Source: BOG-908 sp964242115
GTDB lineage: Bacteria > Pseudomonadota > Alphaproteobacteria > Acetobacterales > Acetobacteraceae
NCBI GenBank assembly: GCA_964242115.1
Contig: CAXSZX010000014.1
Coordinates: forward strand, 49,292 to 113,291
Direction: 5' to 3'
Length of the DNA: 64,000 nucleotides
This document shows, piece by piece, positions 45,216 through 53,333 of the stretch. Numbering within the stretch: the stretch's first letter is position 1; the number at the start of each line of letters is the position of its first letter. Under the pieces are notes generated by a model, which saw only the letters and a program-made list of their open reading frames with translations, had not been told where the DNA came from and made no database searches. The translations under genes were made by a program, and so were the position numbers.

Positions 45216-45422
45216 ATGATTGAATTGGTGATCGTATACTGTCTGGCCACGGACGCCAACAGCTGCATAGAGAAGCGGTTACCCATGGAGGGTTTCCAGT
45301 CTCCCGTCGCGTGCACGACCGGCGCACAGCAGAGGGCGCAGGAATACCTCGCCGAGCATCCGAAATACACGATGAAGAGCTTCCGCTGCGAAATGAATGT
45401 GCCGCGTCAGGCGCCCGCCTGA
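45216..45422 (+). CDS. Small conserved-looking protein, 68 residues
   Basis: MIELVIVYCLATDANSCIEK... with GGAG 8 bases before the ATG at 45216. It contains three Cys (VYCLA, NSCIEK, VACTTG) plus SFRCE, and the segment AQEYLAEHPKYTMKSFRCEMNVP reads like a compact folded domain. The frame can be extended to 45159 but the ribosome site favours 45216. It diverges from the Cys-containing gene with start codons only 17 bases apart or overlapping. Function unknown; it lies about 330 bases upstream of xoxF. Confidence 0.68.
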   Translation: MIELVIVYCLATDANSCIEKRLPMEGFQSPVACTTGAQQRAQEYLAEHPKYTMKSFRCEMNVPRQAPA

Positions 45423-45755
45423 ACGAGTTTGCTGCAGTGCAGCGTTCCAGGTTTGCAAATTCCTGGACCAAGGTCGTAGTTGTCGTTCCCTTCCGCTTAC
45501 GTCCGGTATATACACCGGAACCGACCGGGAAATCCCCGCGTCGGTGCCGATCTATGGAAAGCTGAGGCCGGTCGTTGTGCAGCGCAGCATTTATCGTCGC
45601 GTGTGTTCCAGAGCGACTGGGCGCTTCCATTTATCGCCGTTTTCCAAAAAAACGGCTGGCTGGACATCTTGATCTTTGGCGCTTCATATAAACGTCGCTG
45701 ATGCGACATTGACATGTAACGACCGGGTCTACCGGGCGGAACTAGGAGGGACTTC
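45423..45755 (+). promoter_or_regulatory. Long xoxF leader and promoter region
   Basis: 333 bases, no gene and no dispersed element. Several inverted repeats are present: TCCAGG / CCTGGA (45446-45467), TCCGGT / ACCGGA (45502-45519), a strong hairpin GCCGTTTT / AAAACGGC (45636-45656) and GTCGC / GCGAC (45694-45707). A TGGACA hexamer at 45661 with CATATA 18 bases on is a possible sigma-70 promoter. The AGGAGG ribosome site is at 45744. The palindromes are candidate regulator sites for metal- or methanol-dependent control; none is proven. Confidence 0.5.
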
Positions 45756-47561
45756 ATGACCTATTCGCTTAAACGCGTTCTCACCGCGTCGGCTTGCGCC
45801 GCGGCCGTCACGTTGCTGGCAACAGCGCCAAGCTTCGCGCAGGAAGACCTGCAGAAGATGTCCAAGGACGCCAACCAGTGGGCTATTCCGCTCGGCAACT
45901 ATTCAAGCCAGCGCTATAGCGATCTCAAGCAGATCAACACCACCACGGCGTCCAAGCTGCATCCGGTGTGGACCTTCTCGACCGGCGTGCTCCGTGGTCA
46001 TGAAGGCGGTCCGCTGGTGATCGGCGACATCATGTACATGTCGACACCGTTCCCCAACACCGTCTTCGCGCTGGACCTCAACCACGAGGGCCGCATCCTA
46101 TGGAAGTACGAGCCGAAGCAGGACAGCAACGTCATTCCCGTCATGTGCTGTGACACCGTCAACCGCGGTGTCGCCTATGGCAGCGGCATGATCTTCCTGC
46201 ACCAGGCCGACACCACGCTGGTCGCACTCGACGCCAAGACCGGCAAGGTCATCTGGCAGGTCAAGGACGGCGATCCCGGCAAGGGCGAGACCGGCACGTC
46301 GGCTCCCCTCGTCGTCAAGGACAAGATCTACATCGGCGTCAGCGGCGGTGAGTTCGGCATTCAGGGCCGTCTGACGGCTTACAACATCAAGGACGGCAGC
46401 AAGGCTTGGGTGGCCTACTCCTCCGGCACTGACGACATGATCAAGTTCGACCCGAACACCACCACCGAACTTGGCAAACCGGTCGGCGCCAACTCCTCGG
46501 TCAAGACCTGGAAGGGTGACCAGTGGAAGAACGGCGGCGGCGGCACCTGGGGCTGGATCTCCTACGACCCGGCGCTGAACATGGTCTATTACGGGTCCGG
46601 CAACCCCGGCACCTGGAACCCGACGCAGCGTCCCGGCGACAACAAGTGGTCGATGACCGTGTTCGCCCGTAATGCGGATACCGGCATGGCCAAGTGGGTC
46701 TACCAGATGACCCCGCACGACCAGTGGGACTATGACGGCATCAACGAGATGGTCCTCGCCGACCTTCCCGTGCACGGCAAGCAGACCAAGGCGCTGGTAC
46801 ATTTCGACCGCAACGGCTTTGCCTACGTGCTCGATCGCACGGATGGCAAGTTGCTTGAGGCCGAGAAGTACGACCCGGCGGTCAACTGGGCCAGCAAGAT
46901 CGACCTCGCGTCCGGCAAGCCGGTGCTGGTCAACCAGTTCGGCCCCGGCGTTCAGGGTGCCGACCACAACACGAAGAACGTCTGCCCCGCCGCGCTCGGC
47001 AGCAAGGACGAGCAGCCGAGCGCCTACTCGCCCACGAACCACCTCTTCTTCGTGCCGACGAACCACGTCTGCATGGATTACGAGCCGTTCAAGGTGAGCT
47101 ACACCGCCGGCCAGCCCTACGTTGGCGCCACGCTGTCGATGTATCCGCCGCAGGGCCAGAACAACCTCGGCAACTTCATCGCCTACGACGTCGACACCGG
47201 CAAGATCAGGTGGAGCGATCCGGAGACGTTCTCGGTGTGGTCAGGCGCCTTGGCGACTGCCGGCAACGTCGTCGCCTACGGAACCCTGGACGGCAACCTC
47301 AAGATCGTCGACCAGGCGCACGGTAAGCTGCTCTATTCGTTCAAGACACCGTCCGGCATCATCGGTAACATCAACACCTACACCCATAACGGTAAGCAGT
47401 ACCTTGCCGTTCTGTCGGGCGTCGGCGGTTGGGCCGGTATCGGCATGGCGGCTGGCTTGAGCGAGGACAACGCCGGCCTCGGTGCCGTCGGCGCCTACAA
47501 GCAGCTGTCGAACTACACCCAGCTCGGCGGCGTTCTGACAGTATTCGGCCTGTCGAACTAA
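45756..47561 (+). CDS. xoxF: Lanthanide-type PQQ-dependent methanol dehydrogenase XoxF
   Basis: Periplasmic quinoprotein of 601 residues that oxidises methanol. It has a signal peptide (LTASACAAAVTLLATAPSFAQ) and then an eight-bladed propeller with W-motifs. Cys131-Cys132 form the adjacent-cysteine ring over PQQ. The motif WDYDG has catalytic Asp325 and, two residues on, Asp327, the extra acidic ligand that coordinates a lanthanide; calcium-type MxaF has Ala there. Length and motifs fit the XoxF5 group. No mxaF or mxaI is nearby, so this is probably the main methanol dehydrogenase. Good SD (AGGAGG). It is followed by a strong hairpin before xoxG. Confidence 0.96.
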   Translation: MTYSLKRVLTASACAAAVTLLATAPSFAQEDLQKMSKDANQWAIPLGNYSSQRYSDLKQINTTTASKLHPVWTFSTGVLRGHEGGPLVIGDIMYMSTPFPNTVFALDLNHEGRILWKYEPKQDSNVIPVMCCDTVNRGVAYGSGMIFLHQADTTLVALDAKTGKVIWQVKDGDPGKGETGTSAPLVVKDKIYIGVSGGEFGIQGRLTAYNIKDGSKAWVAYSSGTDDMIKFDPNTTTELGKPVGANSSVKTWKGDQWKNGGGGTWGWISYDPALNMVYYGSGNPGTWNPTQRPGDNKWSMTVFARNADTGMAKWVYQMTPHDQWDYDGINEMVLADLPVHGKQTKALVHFDRNGFAYVLDRTDGKLLEAEKYDPAVNWASKIDLASGKPVLVNQFGPGVQGADHNTKNVCPAALGSKDEQPSAYSPTNHLFFVPTNHVCMDYEPFKVSYTAGQPYVGATLSMYPPQGQNNLGNFIAYDVDTGKIRWSDPETFSVWSGALATAGNVVAYGTLDGNLKIVDQAHGKLLYSFKTPSGIIGNINTYTHNGKQYLAVLSGVGGWAGIGMAAGLSEDNAGLGAVGAYKQLSNYTQLGGVLTVFGLSN

Positions 47562-47575
47562 GCTGGCCTAACAAC

Positions 47576-47617
47576 GCCGCCCTGCCTGCGGAAACGCAGG
47601 CAGGGCGGCTGCTTTTT
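47576..47617 (+). terminator. Strong hairpin between xoxF and xoxG (probable attenuating terminator)
   Basis: GCCGCCCTGCCTGCG, a GAAA tetraloop, then the exact 15-base complement CGCAGGCAGGGCGGC and TGCTTTTTGG. It is a perfect 15-bp stem with a GNRA-type loop and a U-run. Lying between xoxF and the gene for its cytochrome, it should reduce xoxG and downstream transcripts relative to xoxF, or stabilise the xoxF 3' end. Confidence 0.87.
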
Positions 47618-47674
47618 GGCAGACCCGCCGGCATCCAATCCAGGTTGCAGGGCTTTGCCTCCAAGGAGACCTGG

Positions 47675-48127
47675 ATGTTTACTCGTTACCTCAGCAGGAC
47701 GGCCCGCCTGTCGGCAGTTGCCGCTGCGGTCCTGGCATCCGCTTTCGTCATGCGCCCGGTGGCGCACGCAACGGATGCCTCGGCCAATCCGAAGCCCTAC
47801 ACCATCAAGGATGGCAAGGTGGATATCAACACCTACCACGGCTATCTTTACTACGGTGACCAGTGCATGCGCTGCCACGGACCCGACGGCATGGGCAGCT
47901 CCTACGCGCCGAAGCTGGTTGACAGCCTCAAGCACATGACGAAGGAGCAGGTCGAGAGCACCATCATCAACGGCCGCAAGAACGTCACCACCAGCAACCA
48001 AAACGTCATGCCGGCTTTCGGCACCAACGAAGACGTCGTCAGCAACATCGACAACATCTACAACTACCTGCTGGCGCGCTCGAATGGCGACCTTGAACGC
48101 GGCCATCCGGAGCATCTTGATCCGTGA
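47675..48127 (+). CDS. xoxG: Cytochrome c XoxG, electron acceptor of XoxF
   Basis: A 150-residue exported monohaem cytochrome c. It has a signal peptide (LSAVAAAVLASAFVMRPVAHA). Haem-binding Cys64, Cys67 and His68 are in CMRCH (YGDQCMRCHGPDGMGSSYAP), and Met in QNVMPAFG is the likely axial ligand. It accepts electrons from the reduced PQQ of XoxF. The start is set by AAGGAG at 47663. Its TGA overlaps the GTG start of xoxJ (GTGA). The C-terminal DVVSNIDNIYNYLLARSNGDL is typical of cL-type cytochromes. Confidence 0.93.
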   Translation: MFTRYLSRTARLSAVAAAVLASAFVMRPVAHATDASANPKPYTIKDGKVDINTYHGYLYYGDQCMRCHGPDGMGSSYAPKLVDSLKHMTKEQVESTIINGRKNVTTSNQNVMPAFGTNEDVVSNIDNIYNYLLARSNGDLERGHPEHLDP

Positions 48128-49077
48128 AGAAAGAAAGCAGTTCTTTTTTGAAAAAAGGAACCGAGAAGCTTCTATCTCTTGCGCACCTGACTGTTGAAGG
48201 ATCCGCGACGATCAGCGCGGGAACTTCTTGCTTCTTTTTTTCAAAAAAGAAGGCGTTGCTCGCCTGCCTTTTTTCCCCTGCTCTCGCGCATGCCCAGCTA
48301 GCCCCCGATCTGGTCTCCCACACAGACCTGCGTGTCTGCGCAGACCCGTCGAACCTCCCCTTCTCCAACCAGAAGGGCGAGGGCTACGAGAACAAGATCG
48401 CCGAGCTGGTTGCAAGCGAGCTCCACCTTCACGTCAGCTACACCTGGTTTCCTGACAGCCAGGGCTTCGTGCGCGGCACGCTCATGAAGAACCGATGCGA
48501 CGTTATCATGGGCACCGTCTCCGGTGCCGAGGACGTTTCGACCACCGACGCCTACTATCACACCGGTTACGTCATGCTCACCCGCACGGCGGACAACATC
48601 ACCACCAACGACGTTGGCGATTGGCACATCGCAGGCCGCCGCTTCGGCCTCATTGCCGCCACTCCGCCCACCGACCTCGTCGTCCAGCACAACCTGATGG
48701 ACCAGACCGCCATCTACCAGCTCGTCGTGGACACTCGTCTGGACCAGCCTGGCCGCGCCATGGTGCAGGACCTGGCAGCAGGCCGGATCGACGTGGCCCT
48801 GCTCTGGGGCCCGATCGCCGGCTACTACACGCAGCATGACCACCTTCCGCTGCGCCTGACCTTCCTCGACGCCCGAGGCGTTCACGTCAGGCTGGACTAC
48901 CACATCGCCATGGGCGTCCGCCCGGGCGACGTCGACTTCCGCCGCCGCCTCAACCAGGTGATCGCTCGCGACCAGCCGCAGATCACCCAAATTCTGCGCG
49001 ACTACGGCGTGCCCCTTCTCGACGAGCAGAACCACCCGCTCCCATCCCCTCCAGGAGCACCCCACCCCGGCCAATGA
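48124..49077 (+). CDS. xoxJ: XoxJ: quinoprotein-associated periplasmic solute-binding protein
   Basis: About 317 residues. The mature part is a type II solute-binding protein: LRVCADPSNLPFSNQKGEGYENKIAELVASELHLHVSYTWFPDS, RCDVIMGTVSGAEDVSTTDAYYHTGYVML, GRIDVALLWGPIAGYY. The MxaJ/XoxJ group binds XoxF and aids its activation. The GTG start overlaps the xoxG stop; 45 codons of the 5' end are an entire repeat copy of exactly 135 bases, read without a stop. Its right arm gives CFFFSKKKALLA, the start of the signal peptide ending SPALAHA. Translation from TTG within the repeat is an alternative. Confidence 0.9.
   Translation: MKKESSSFLKKGTEKLLSLAHLTVEGSATISAGTSCFFFSKKKALLACLFSPALAHAQLAPDLVSHTDLRVCADPSNLPFSNQKGEGYENKIAELVASELHLHVSYTWFPDSQGFVRGTLMKNRCDVIMGTVSGAEDVSTTDAYYHTGYVMLTRTADNITTNDVGDWHIAGRRFGLIAATPPTDLVVQHNLMDQTAIYQLVVDTRLDQPGRAMVQDLAAGRIDVALLWGPIAGYYTQHDHLPLRLTFLDARGVHVRLDYHIAMGVRPGDVDFRRRLNQVIARDQPQITQILRDYGVPLLDEQNHPLPSPPGAPHPGQ
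48128..48262. repeat. Dispersed AT-rich palindromic element, copy 24 (full, coding through)
   Basis: GAACC-type left arm and GAAGG-type right arm, 135 bases (a multiple of three), contained in the open 5' part of xoxJ. Confidence 0.88.
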
Positions 49078-49610
49078 GACCGTCCCGCCTCGCCACGCTC
49101 GCCGCCACTCTCCTGGCTGTTCCCGCCCTGGCCGCAGCAGTCCCTGAACCTGACGGCTACCGACTGGACCACTACCGTGGTCCGGTCGCGGCTACCCTGC
49201 ACGGCGCGCAAGTGCTCGACTCAGCCGCCCTCGCGCAGATGCTGCCGCATCACCCCGTCCTCATCGACGTGCTCCCCGCCCCGGCACCGCCGCCGGACTC
49301 GCGCCCAGGCCTGCCCCGACTTCCGCTCCCTCACCGCGACCTCCCCGGCAGCCACTGGCTCCCGGAAGTCGGACGCGGTGCCCTGGCACCAGCCACGCTG
49401 GCCTGGTTCCTCGCCCATGTGGCACAAGCCACGCACGGCGACCTGAACGAGCCGGTCGTGCTGTACTGCCTGTCGCAATGCTGGATGAGCTGGAACGCGG
49501 CCAAGCGCCTGGTGGGCGCGGGCTACACGCACGTGTTCTGGTATCCGGACGGCTCCGATGGGTGGGAAGCTTCGGGACGGCCGCTCGCCCCGGCTGTGCC
49601 TGAGAAATAA
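49074..49610 (+). CDS. PQQ-catabolism-associated CXXCW-motif rhodanese-like protein
   Basis: A 178-residue exported protein with a signal peptide (LATLAATLLAVPALAAAVPEP). GYRLDHYRGPVAATLHGAQVLDSAALAQML and VLIDVLPAP resemble the start of a rhodanese fold. The active-site-like loop VVLYCLSQCWMSWNAAKRLVGAGYTHVFWYPDGSDGWEASGRPL has Cys132 and Cys136 with Trp137. Proteins with this loop are recurrent neighbours of PQQ alcohol dehydrogenases and may handle a sulfur or disulfide step with the SoxYZ-like carrier; that is inference. The ATG overlaps the xoxJ stop (ATGA). Confidence 0.9.
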   Translation: MRPSRLATLAATLLAVPALAAAVPEPDGYRLDHYRGPVAATLHGAQVLDSAALAQMLPHHPVLIDVLPAPAPPPDSRPGLPRLPLPHRDLPGSHWLPEVGRGALAPATLAWFLAHVAQATHGDLNEPVVLYCLSQCWMSWNAAKRLVGAGYTHVFWYPDGSDGWEASGRPLAPAVPEK

Positions 49611-49740
49611 GCAAGACCTTCTTTTCTGAAGAAAAGAAGCAAAAGACTTTTGGTCCTGCTGTCGCGATGGTTTTGCGACGTGCGCCCAAGGTGACAGAAT
49701 AATTTGGTTCTTTTTTTCAAAAAAGAGCCGCTTGCTTGCC
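49611..49740. repeat. Dispersed AT-rich palindromic element, copy 25 (full)
   Basis: AAA TAA GCAAGACCTTC joins the upstream stop. GAAGC-type left arm and GAGCC-type right arm. It separates the CXXCW-type gene from the FIST sensor gene. Confidence 0.88.
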
Positions 49741-49813
49741 TGTTTGAGGTCAACTCCGACGGCTGCTGTATAAGGCCGCAGGTATCCTCTCTCAAAAGAA
49801 CACGCTCCGCTCC

Positions 49814-50950
49814 ATGCCAGGCATCAAACGCGCCATCACCACCGCCCAGGAGCCCGAGCTTGCTGCCAGCGAGCTCGCCCTCTCCCTGCGCCAGCCCGAT
49901 TGCTGCCTGGTGATGATCTTCGCCTCCCCCGCCTACGACGTGGCTCGTCTTGCCGCCGCCCTCGCCCGCCAGTTCGGCGACACTCCGCTGGCCGGCTGCA
50001 CCACCGCCGGCGAGATCGGCCCGGGCGGCTACGCGGACCGCACCGTCACCGGCTTCAGCCTCGCCGGGCCGGACTTCGCCGCCTCCATCGGCCTCATCGA
50101 ACACCTCGGCGAGCTGAACGGCACCGCCATGCAGGCCACCGTCCGCCGCACCCGCCTGGCCATCTACGACGCCGCCCCCTGGGCCCGGCACGAGAACCTC
50201 TTCGCCATCACCCTGATCGACGGCATGTGCGGCTGCGAGGAACTCGTCGCCAGCGCGGCCTCCGGCGCCCTGGCCGGCATACCCTTACGTGGCGGCTCCG
50301 CCGGCGACGGCTTGCAGTTCGGCCATACCTTCATCCTGCACCGCGGCGACGTCCGCCAGGACTGCGCGCTCATCGTCGTCGTCGCTACCAGCCGTCCCTT
50401 CCACGCCTTCAAGACCGAGCACTTCGTCCCCGGCCCCGAACGCTGCGTCGTCACCGGGGCGGACCCAAGCCACCGCCTGGTCACCGAGATCAACGCCGAA
50501 CCCGCCGCCGAGGAATACGCCCGCCTCACCGGCCTCACCGTCGCCCAGCTCACGCCGGCCACCTTCGCCACCCACCCGATGGTCGTCCGCGTCGGCGGCC
50601 AGAGCTTCGTGCGCTCCATCCAGCGCCTCAACCCGGACCGCAGCCTCACTTTCTTCTGCGCCATCGACGAGGGCGTGGTCCTCACCGTCGGCGTCGGCGG
50701 CAACCTAATCGGCAACCTCGCCGACAGCCTAGCCGACGCCCATCGCGCCCTGGGCCCGCCCGAACTGGTCATCGGCTTCGACTGCATCCTGCGCGGCCTC
50801 GAACTCGAGCAGAGCCAGGCCAGGCGCCAGGCCAGCCTGCTCATGGACAGCAACAACGCAGTCGGCTTCAGCACCTACGGCGAGCAATACGAGGCCATGC
50901 ACGTCAACCAGACCCTCTCCGGCATCGCCATCGGCGCAGCCCATGCCTGA
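49814..50950 (+). CDS. FIST domain sensory protein
   Basis: A 378-residue cytoplasmic protein with FIST_N (TTAQEPELAASELALSLRQPDCCLVMIFASPAYDVARLAAALARQFGDTPLAGCTTAGEIGPGGY) and FIST_C (VAQLTPATFATHPMVVRVGGQSFVRSIQRLNPDRSLTFFCAIDEGVVLTVG, then LGPPELVIGFDCILRGLELEQSQARRQASLL). FIST domains are thought to bind small ligands and are paired with kinases. It overlaps the kinase gene by 8 bases, so the two probably work as one receptor. The location at the end of the xox operon suggests sensing of an alcohol, aldehyde or metal state. Confidence 0.93.
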   Translation: MPGIKRAITTAQEPELAASELALSLRQPDCCLVMIFASPAYDVARLAAALARQFGDTPLAGCTTAGEIGPGGYADRTVTGFSLAGPDFAASIGLIEHLGELNGTAMQATVRRTRLAIYDAAPWARHENLFAITLIDGMCGCEELVASAASGALAGIPLRGGSAGDGLQFGHTFILHRGDVRQDCALIVVVATSRPFHAFKTEHFVPGPERCVVTGADPSHRLVTEINAEPAAEEYARLTGLTVAQLTPATFATHPMVVRVGGQSFVRSIQRLNPDRSLTFFCAIDEGVVLTVGVGGNLIGNLADSLADAHRALGPPELVIGFDCILRGLELEQSQARRQASLLMDSNNAVGFSTYGEQYEAMHVNQTLSGIAIGAAHA

Positions 50951-53237
50951 CTCCATCCTCCATACTCTGCCGCGCAACGTCCCCTCCGGCGCCAAACCTG
51001 ACGCCGTCCTGTCGCAAGCTGCCCAACCCGACGTCCAAGCCGCCCCGACCGCCACGCCGGACGAGCACGCCGCCCTGCTGCGCGAGAACGCCAAGCTGCG
51101 CCGCATCAACGCTGCCCTCATGCACGCTGCCGAACGCGGCCCGGACTACGCCGGCAGCGCATTCGCCCTGTTTCAGACCGCCGCCGCCCTGGGCGACCAG
51201 GTCCAGGAGCGCACCGCGGCCCTCACCACCGCGCTCGCGGCACTCACCGCGGCGAAGGAGAAGGAGGCCGAAGCCAAGCAGCGCATGGCCGCCGCCCTCG
51301 AAGCCATCAACCAGGGCATCGTCTTCTGCGACGCCGAGGACCGCGTCCTGCTCACCAACGTCCGCTACCGCGAACTCTGGGGCGAAATCCCCGCCGAGCC
51401 CGGCACCCCCTTCGCCGACCTGGTGCGCAGCTCCGCCCCGCAAATCCTCCTCCAGGGCCTGTTCGCCGACACCGCCGCCTGGGAAGCCTTCCGTCTGGAC
51501 CGACACCGCAACCCCGGCGAACCCTTCGTCATCGCCTTTCGCGACGGCACCTGGCTGCAGGTCTCCGAACGCCGCGTCGCCGGCGGCGGCACCGTCTCCC
51601 TCTACACCGACATCACCGAGGTCAAACGCGCCGAAGCCCGCCGCCGCGAACGCGAACTGTTCGAGAAATCCGCCCTCCTGCAAGCCACCCTCGACAACAT
51701 CAGCCAGGGCGTCTCCGTCTTCGACTCCCGCGGCGCGCTGGTCGCCTGCAACACCAACTTCCTCCGCCTGCTCGGCCGTCCCCCCGCCTCCGCCGACCCC
51801 GCCCTCCTCTCTGCCTGGTGCACCGACCGGCTCGACGCAATGGACCTCGGCTTCGTGCACTCCATGCCCGACCCCGGCGCCGGCCAGCGCCGCCAGAACG
51901 TCCACACCGCCGACGGCCGCACCATCGACCTGCGCTGCTCCATCATGCCCGGCTGCTACTGTGTGGCCACCTTCACCGACATCACCGAACAGCTCTCCAT
52001 CTCGCGCGCTCTGCAGGAGGCCAACGAGGGCCTGGAACGCCGCGTCGAAGCCCGCACCGCCGAGCTCATCCAGGCCAACGCCAAGATCCTCGCCGCCAAA
52101 GCCGAAGCCGAGCTGATGAACCTCTCGAAAACCAAGTTCTTCGCCGCCGCCAACCACGACCTGATGCAGCCGCTCGCCGCCGCCCGCGTCTTCGCCTCGG
52201 CCCTGAGCGAACGCCGCCTCTCCCCGCCCAACCGCGAGCTCGTCCGCCACGCCCTGGCCGCCCTGGACTCGGTGGACGACATGCTCACCGCCCTGCTCGA
52301 CATCGCCAAGCTCGACGCCGGCGTCACCCCGCCCGCCCCCTGCAGCTTCGCCGTCGCCGAGGTGATGGGCCGCGTCGCCGAGGAGTACCGCCTCATCGCC
52401 GCCCGCCGCAAACTGCGCCTGCGCCTCTTCGCCGGCACCGCCACCATCCAGACCGACCCGCACCTCCTCGCCCGCATCCTGCGCAACCTGGTCTCCAACG
52501 CCCTGCGCTACACCAACACCGGCGGCGTGCTCATCGGCCACAAGCGCGAACCCGGCGGCCTGCTCGTCGGCGTATGGGACACCGGCATCGGCATCGCCCC
52601 GGCCGAACAGGAAGAGATCTTCGAGGAGTTCCACCGCCTCCCCCAGGCCGACGGCAGCAGCGTCCGCGGCGCCGGCCTGGGCCTCTCCATTGTCCGCCGC
52701 GTCTCCCGCATGCTCGGCCACCCCCTCGTGGTCCGCTCCGTCCCCGGCCGCGGCAGCCTGTTCGGCATCGTCGTCCCCCTCTCCGACGCCCCGCCCATCG
52801 CCCTGCCCCGCCCCCGCACCCAGGCCGACGGCCCGGCCACCCCCAACACGCTCCGCGCCCGCCACGTCCAGCTCATCGACGACGAACCCCATGTCCTCCA
52901 AGGCCTCAGCCTGCTGCTGACCGGCTGGGGCATGCGCGTCTCCGGCAGCCCCACCGCCGCGCGCGCGCTGGAAGCCGCCTCTCAGCCCGGCCCCCCGCCC
53001 GACCTCATCATCGCCGACTACCGCCTGCAAGGCGGCGTCACCGGCCTGGACGCCATCGCCACCCTGCGCCGCCGCTGGGGCGAACTGCCCGCCATCGTGG
53101 TCACCGCCGACCACGGCGCCGACGTGCAGGCCGAAGTGACCGGCGCGGGGTTGTATCTGTTACATAAACCGGTGCGGCCGGCGCGGCTGCGCAGCCTGAT
53201 CACGCATGTCTTGCAAAGTTCGGCGGTGGACGCTTGA
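50943..53237 (+). CDS. NahK/ErcS-type hybrid sensor histidine kinase / response regulator
   Basis: A 764-residue cytoplasmic hybrid kinase without membrane helices. An N-terminal coiled coil (about residues 80-115) is followed by two PAS-like domains (EAINQGIVFCDAEDRVLLTN, DNISQGVSVFDSRGALVAC), a second coiled coil, HisKA with phospho-acceptor His405 in AANHDLMQPL, an ATPase domain (NLVSNALRYTNTGG, DTGIGIAPAEQEEIF, GLGLSIVRR) and a C-terminal receiver with Asp692 (IADYRLQGG). This is the layout of NahK/ErcS kinases that control PQQ-ethanol oxidation in Pseudomonas. The partner regulator is not in the window. Confidence 0.95.
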   Translation: MPDSILHTLPRNVPSGAKPDAVLSQAAQPDVQAAPTATPDEHAALLRENAKLRRINAALMHAAERGPDYAGSAFALFQTAAALGDQVQERTAALTTALAALTAAKEKEAEAKQRMAAALEAINQGIVFCDAEDRVLLTNVRYRELWGEIPAEPGTPFADLVRSSAPQILLQGLFADTAAWEAFRLDRHRNPGEPFVIAFRDGTWLQVSERRVAGGGTVSLYTDITEVKRAEARRRERELFEKSALLQATLDNISQGVSVFDSRGALVACNTNFLRLLGRPPASADPALLSAWCTDRLDAMDLGFVHSMPDPGAGQRRQNVHTADGRTIDLRCSIMPGCYCVATFTDITEQLSISRALQEANEGLERRVEARTAELIQANAKILAAKAEAELMNLSKTKFFAAANHDLMQPLAAARVFASALSERRLSPPNRELVRHALAALDSVDDMLTALLDIAKLDAGVTPPAPCSFAVAEVMGRVAEEYRLIAARRKLRLRLFAGTATIQTDPHLLARILRNLVSNALRYTNTGGVLIGHKREPGGLLVGVWDTGIGIAPAEQEEIFEEFHRLPQADGSSVRGAGLGLSIVRRVSRMLGHPLVVRSVPGRGSLFGIVVPLSDAPPIALPRPRTQADGPATPNTLRARHVQLIDDEPHVLQGLSLLLTGWGMRVSGSPTAARALEAASQPGPPPDLIIADYRLQGGVTGLDAIATLRRRWGELPAIVVTADHGADVQAEVTGAGLYLLHKPVRPARLRSLITHVLQSSAVDA

Positions 53238-53242
53238 GCAGG

Positions 53243-53333
53243 AAAGCAAGCAGTTCTTCTTTGAAAAAAAGAACCAAAAACTTTTACTCTCTTGCGCACC
53301 CGACTGCAGGAATCTCCGCGACAGCCGGACCAA
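53243..53333. repeat. Dispersed AT-rich element, left unit and centre only
   Basis: GAACC-type left arm followed by CTTGCGCACCCGACTGCAGG and TCTCCGCGACAGCCGGACCA; the right arm is missing. It follows the histidine-kinase stop. Confidence 0.85.
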
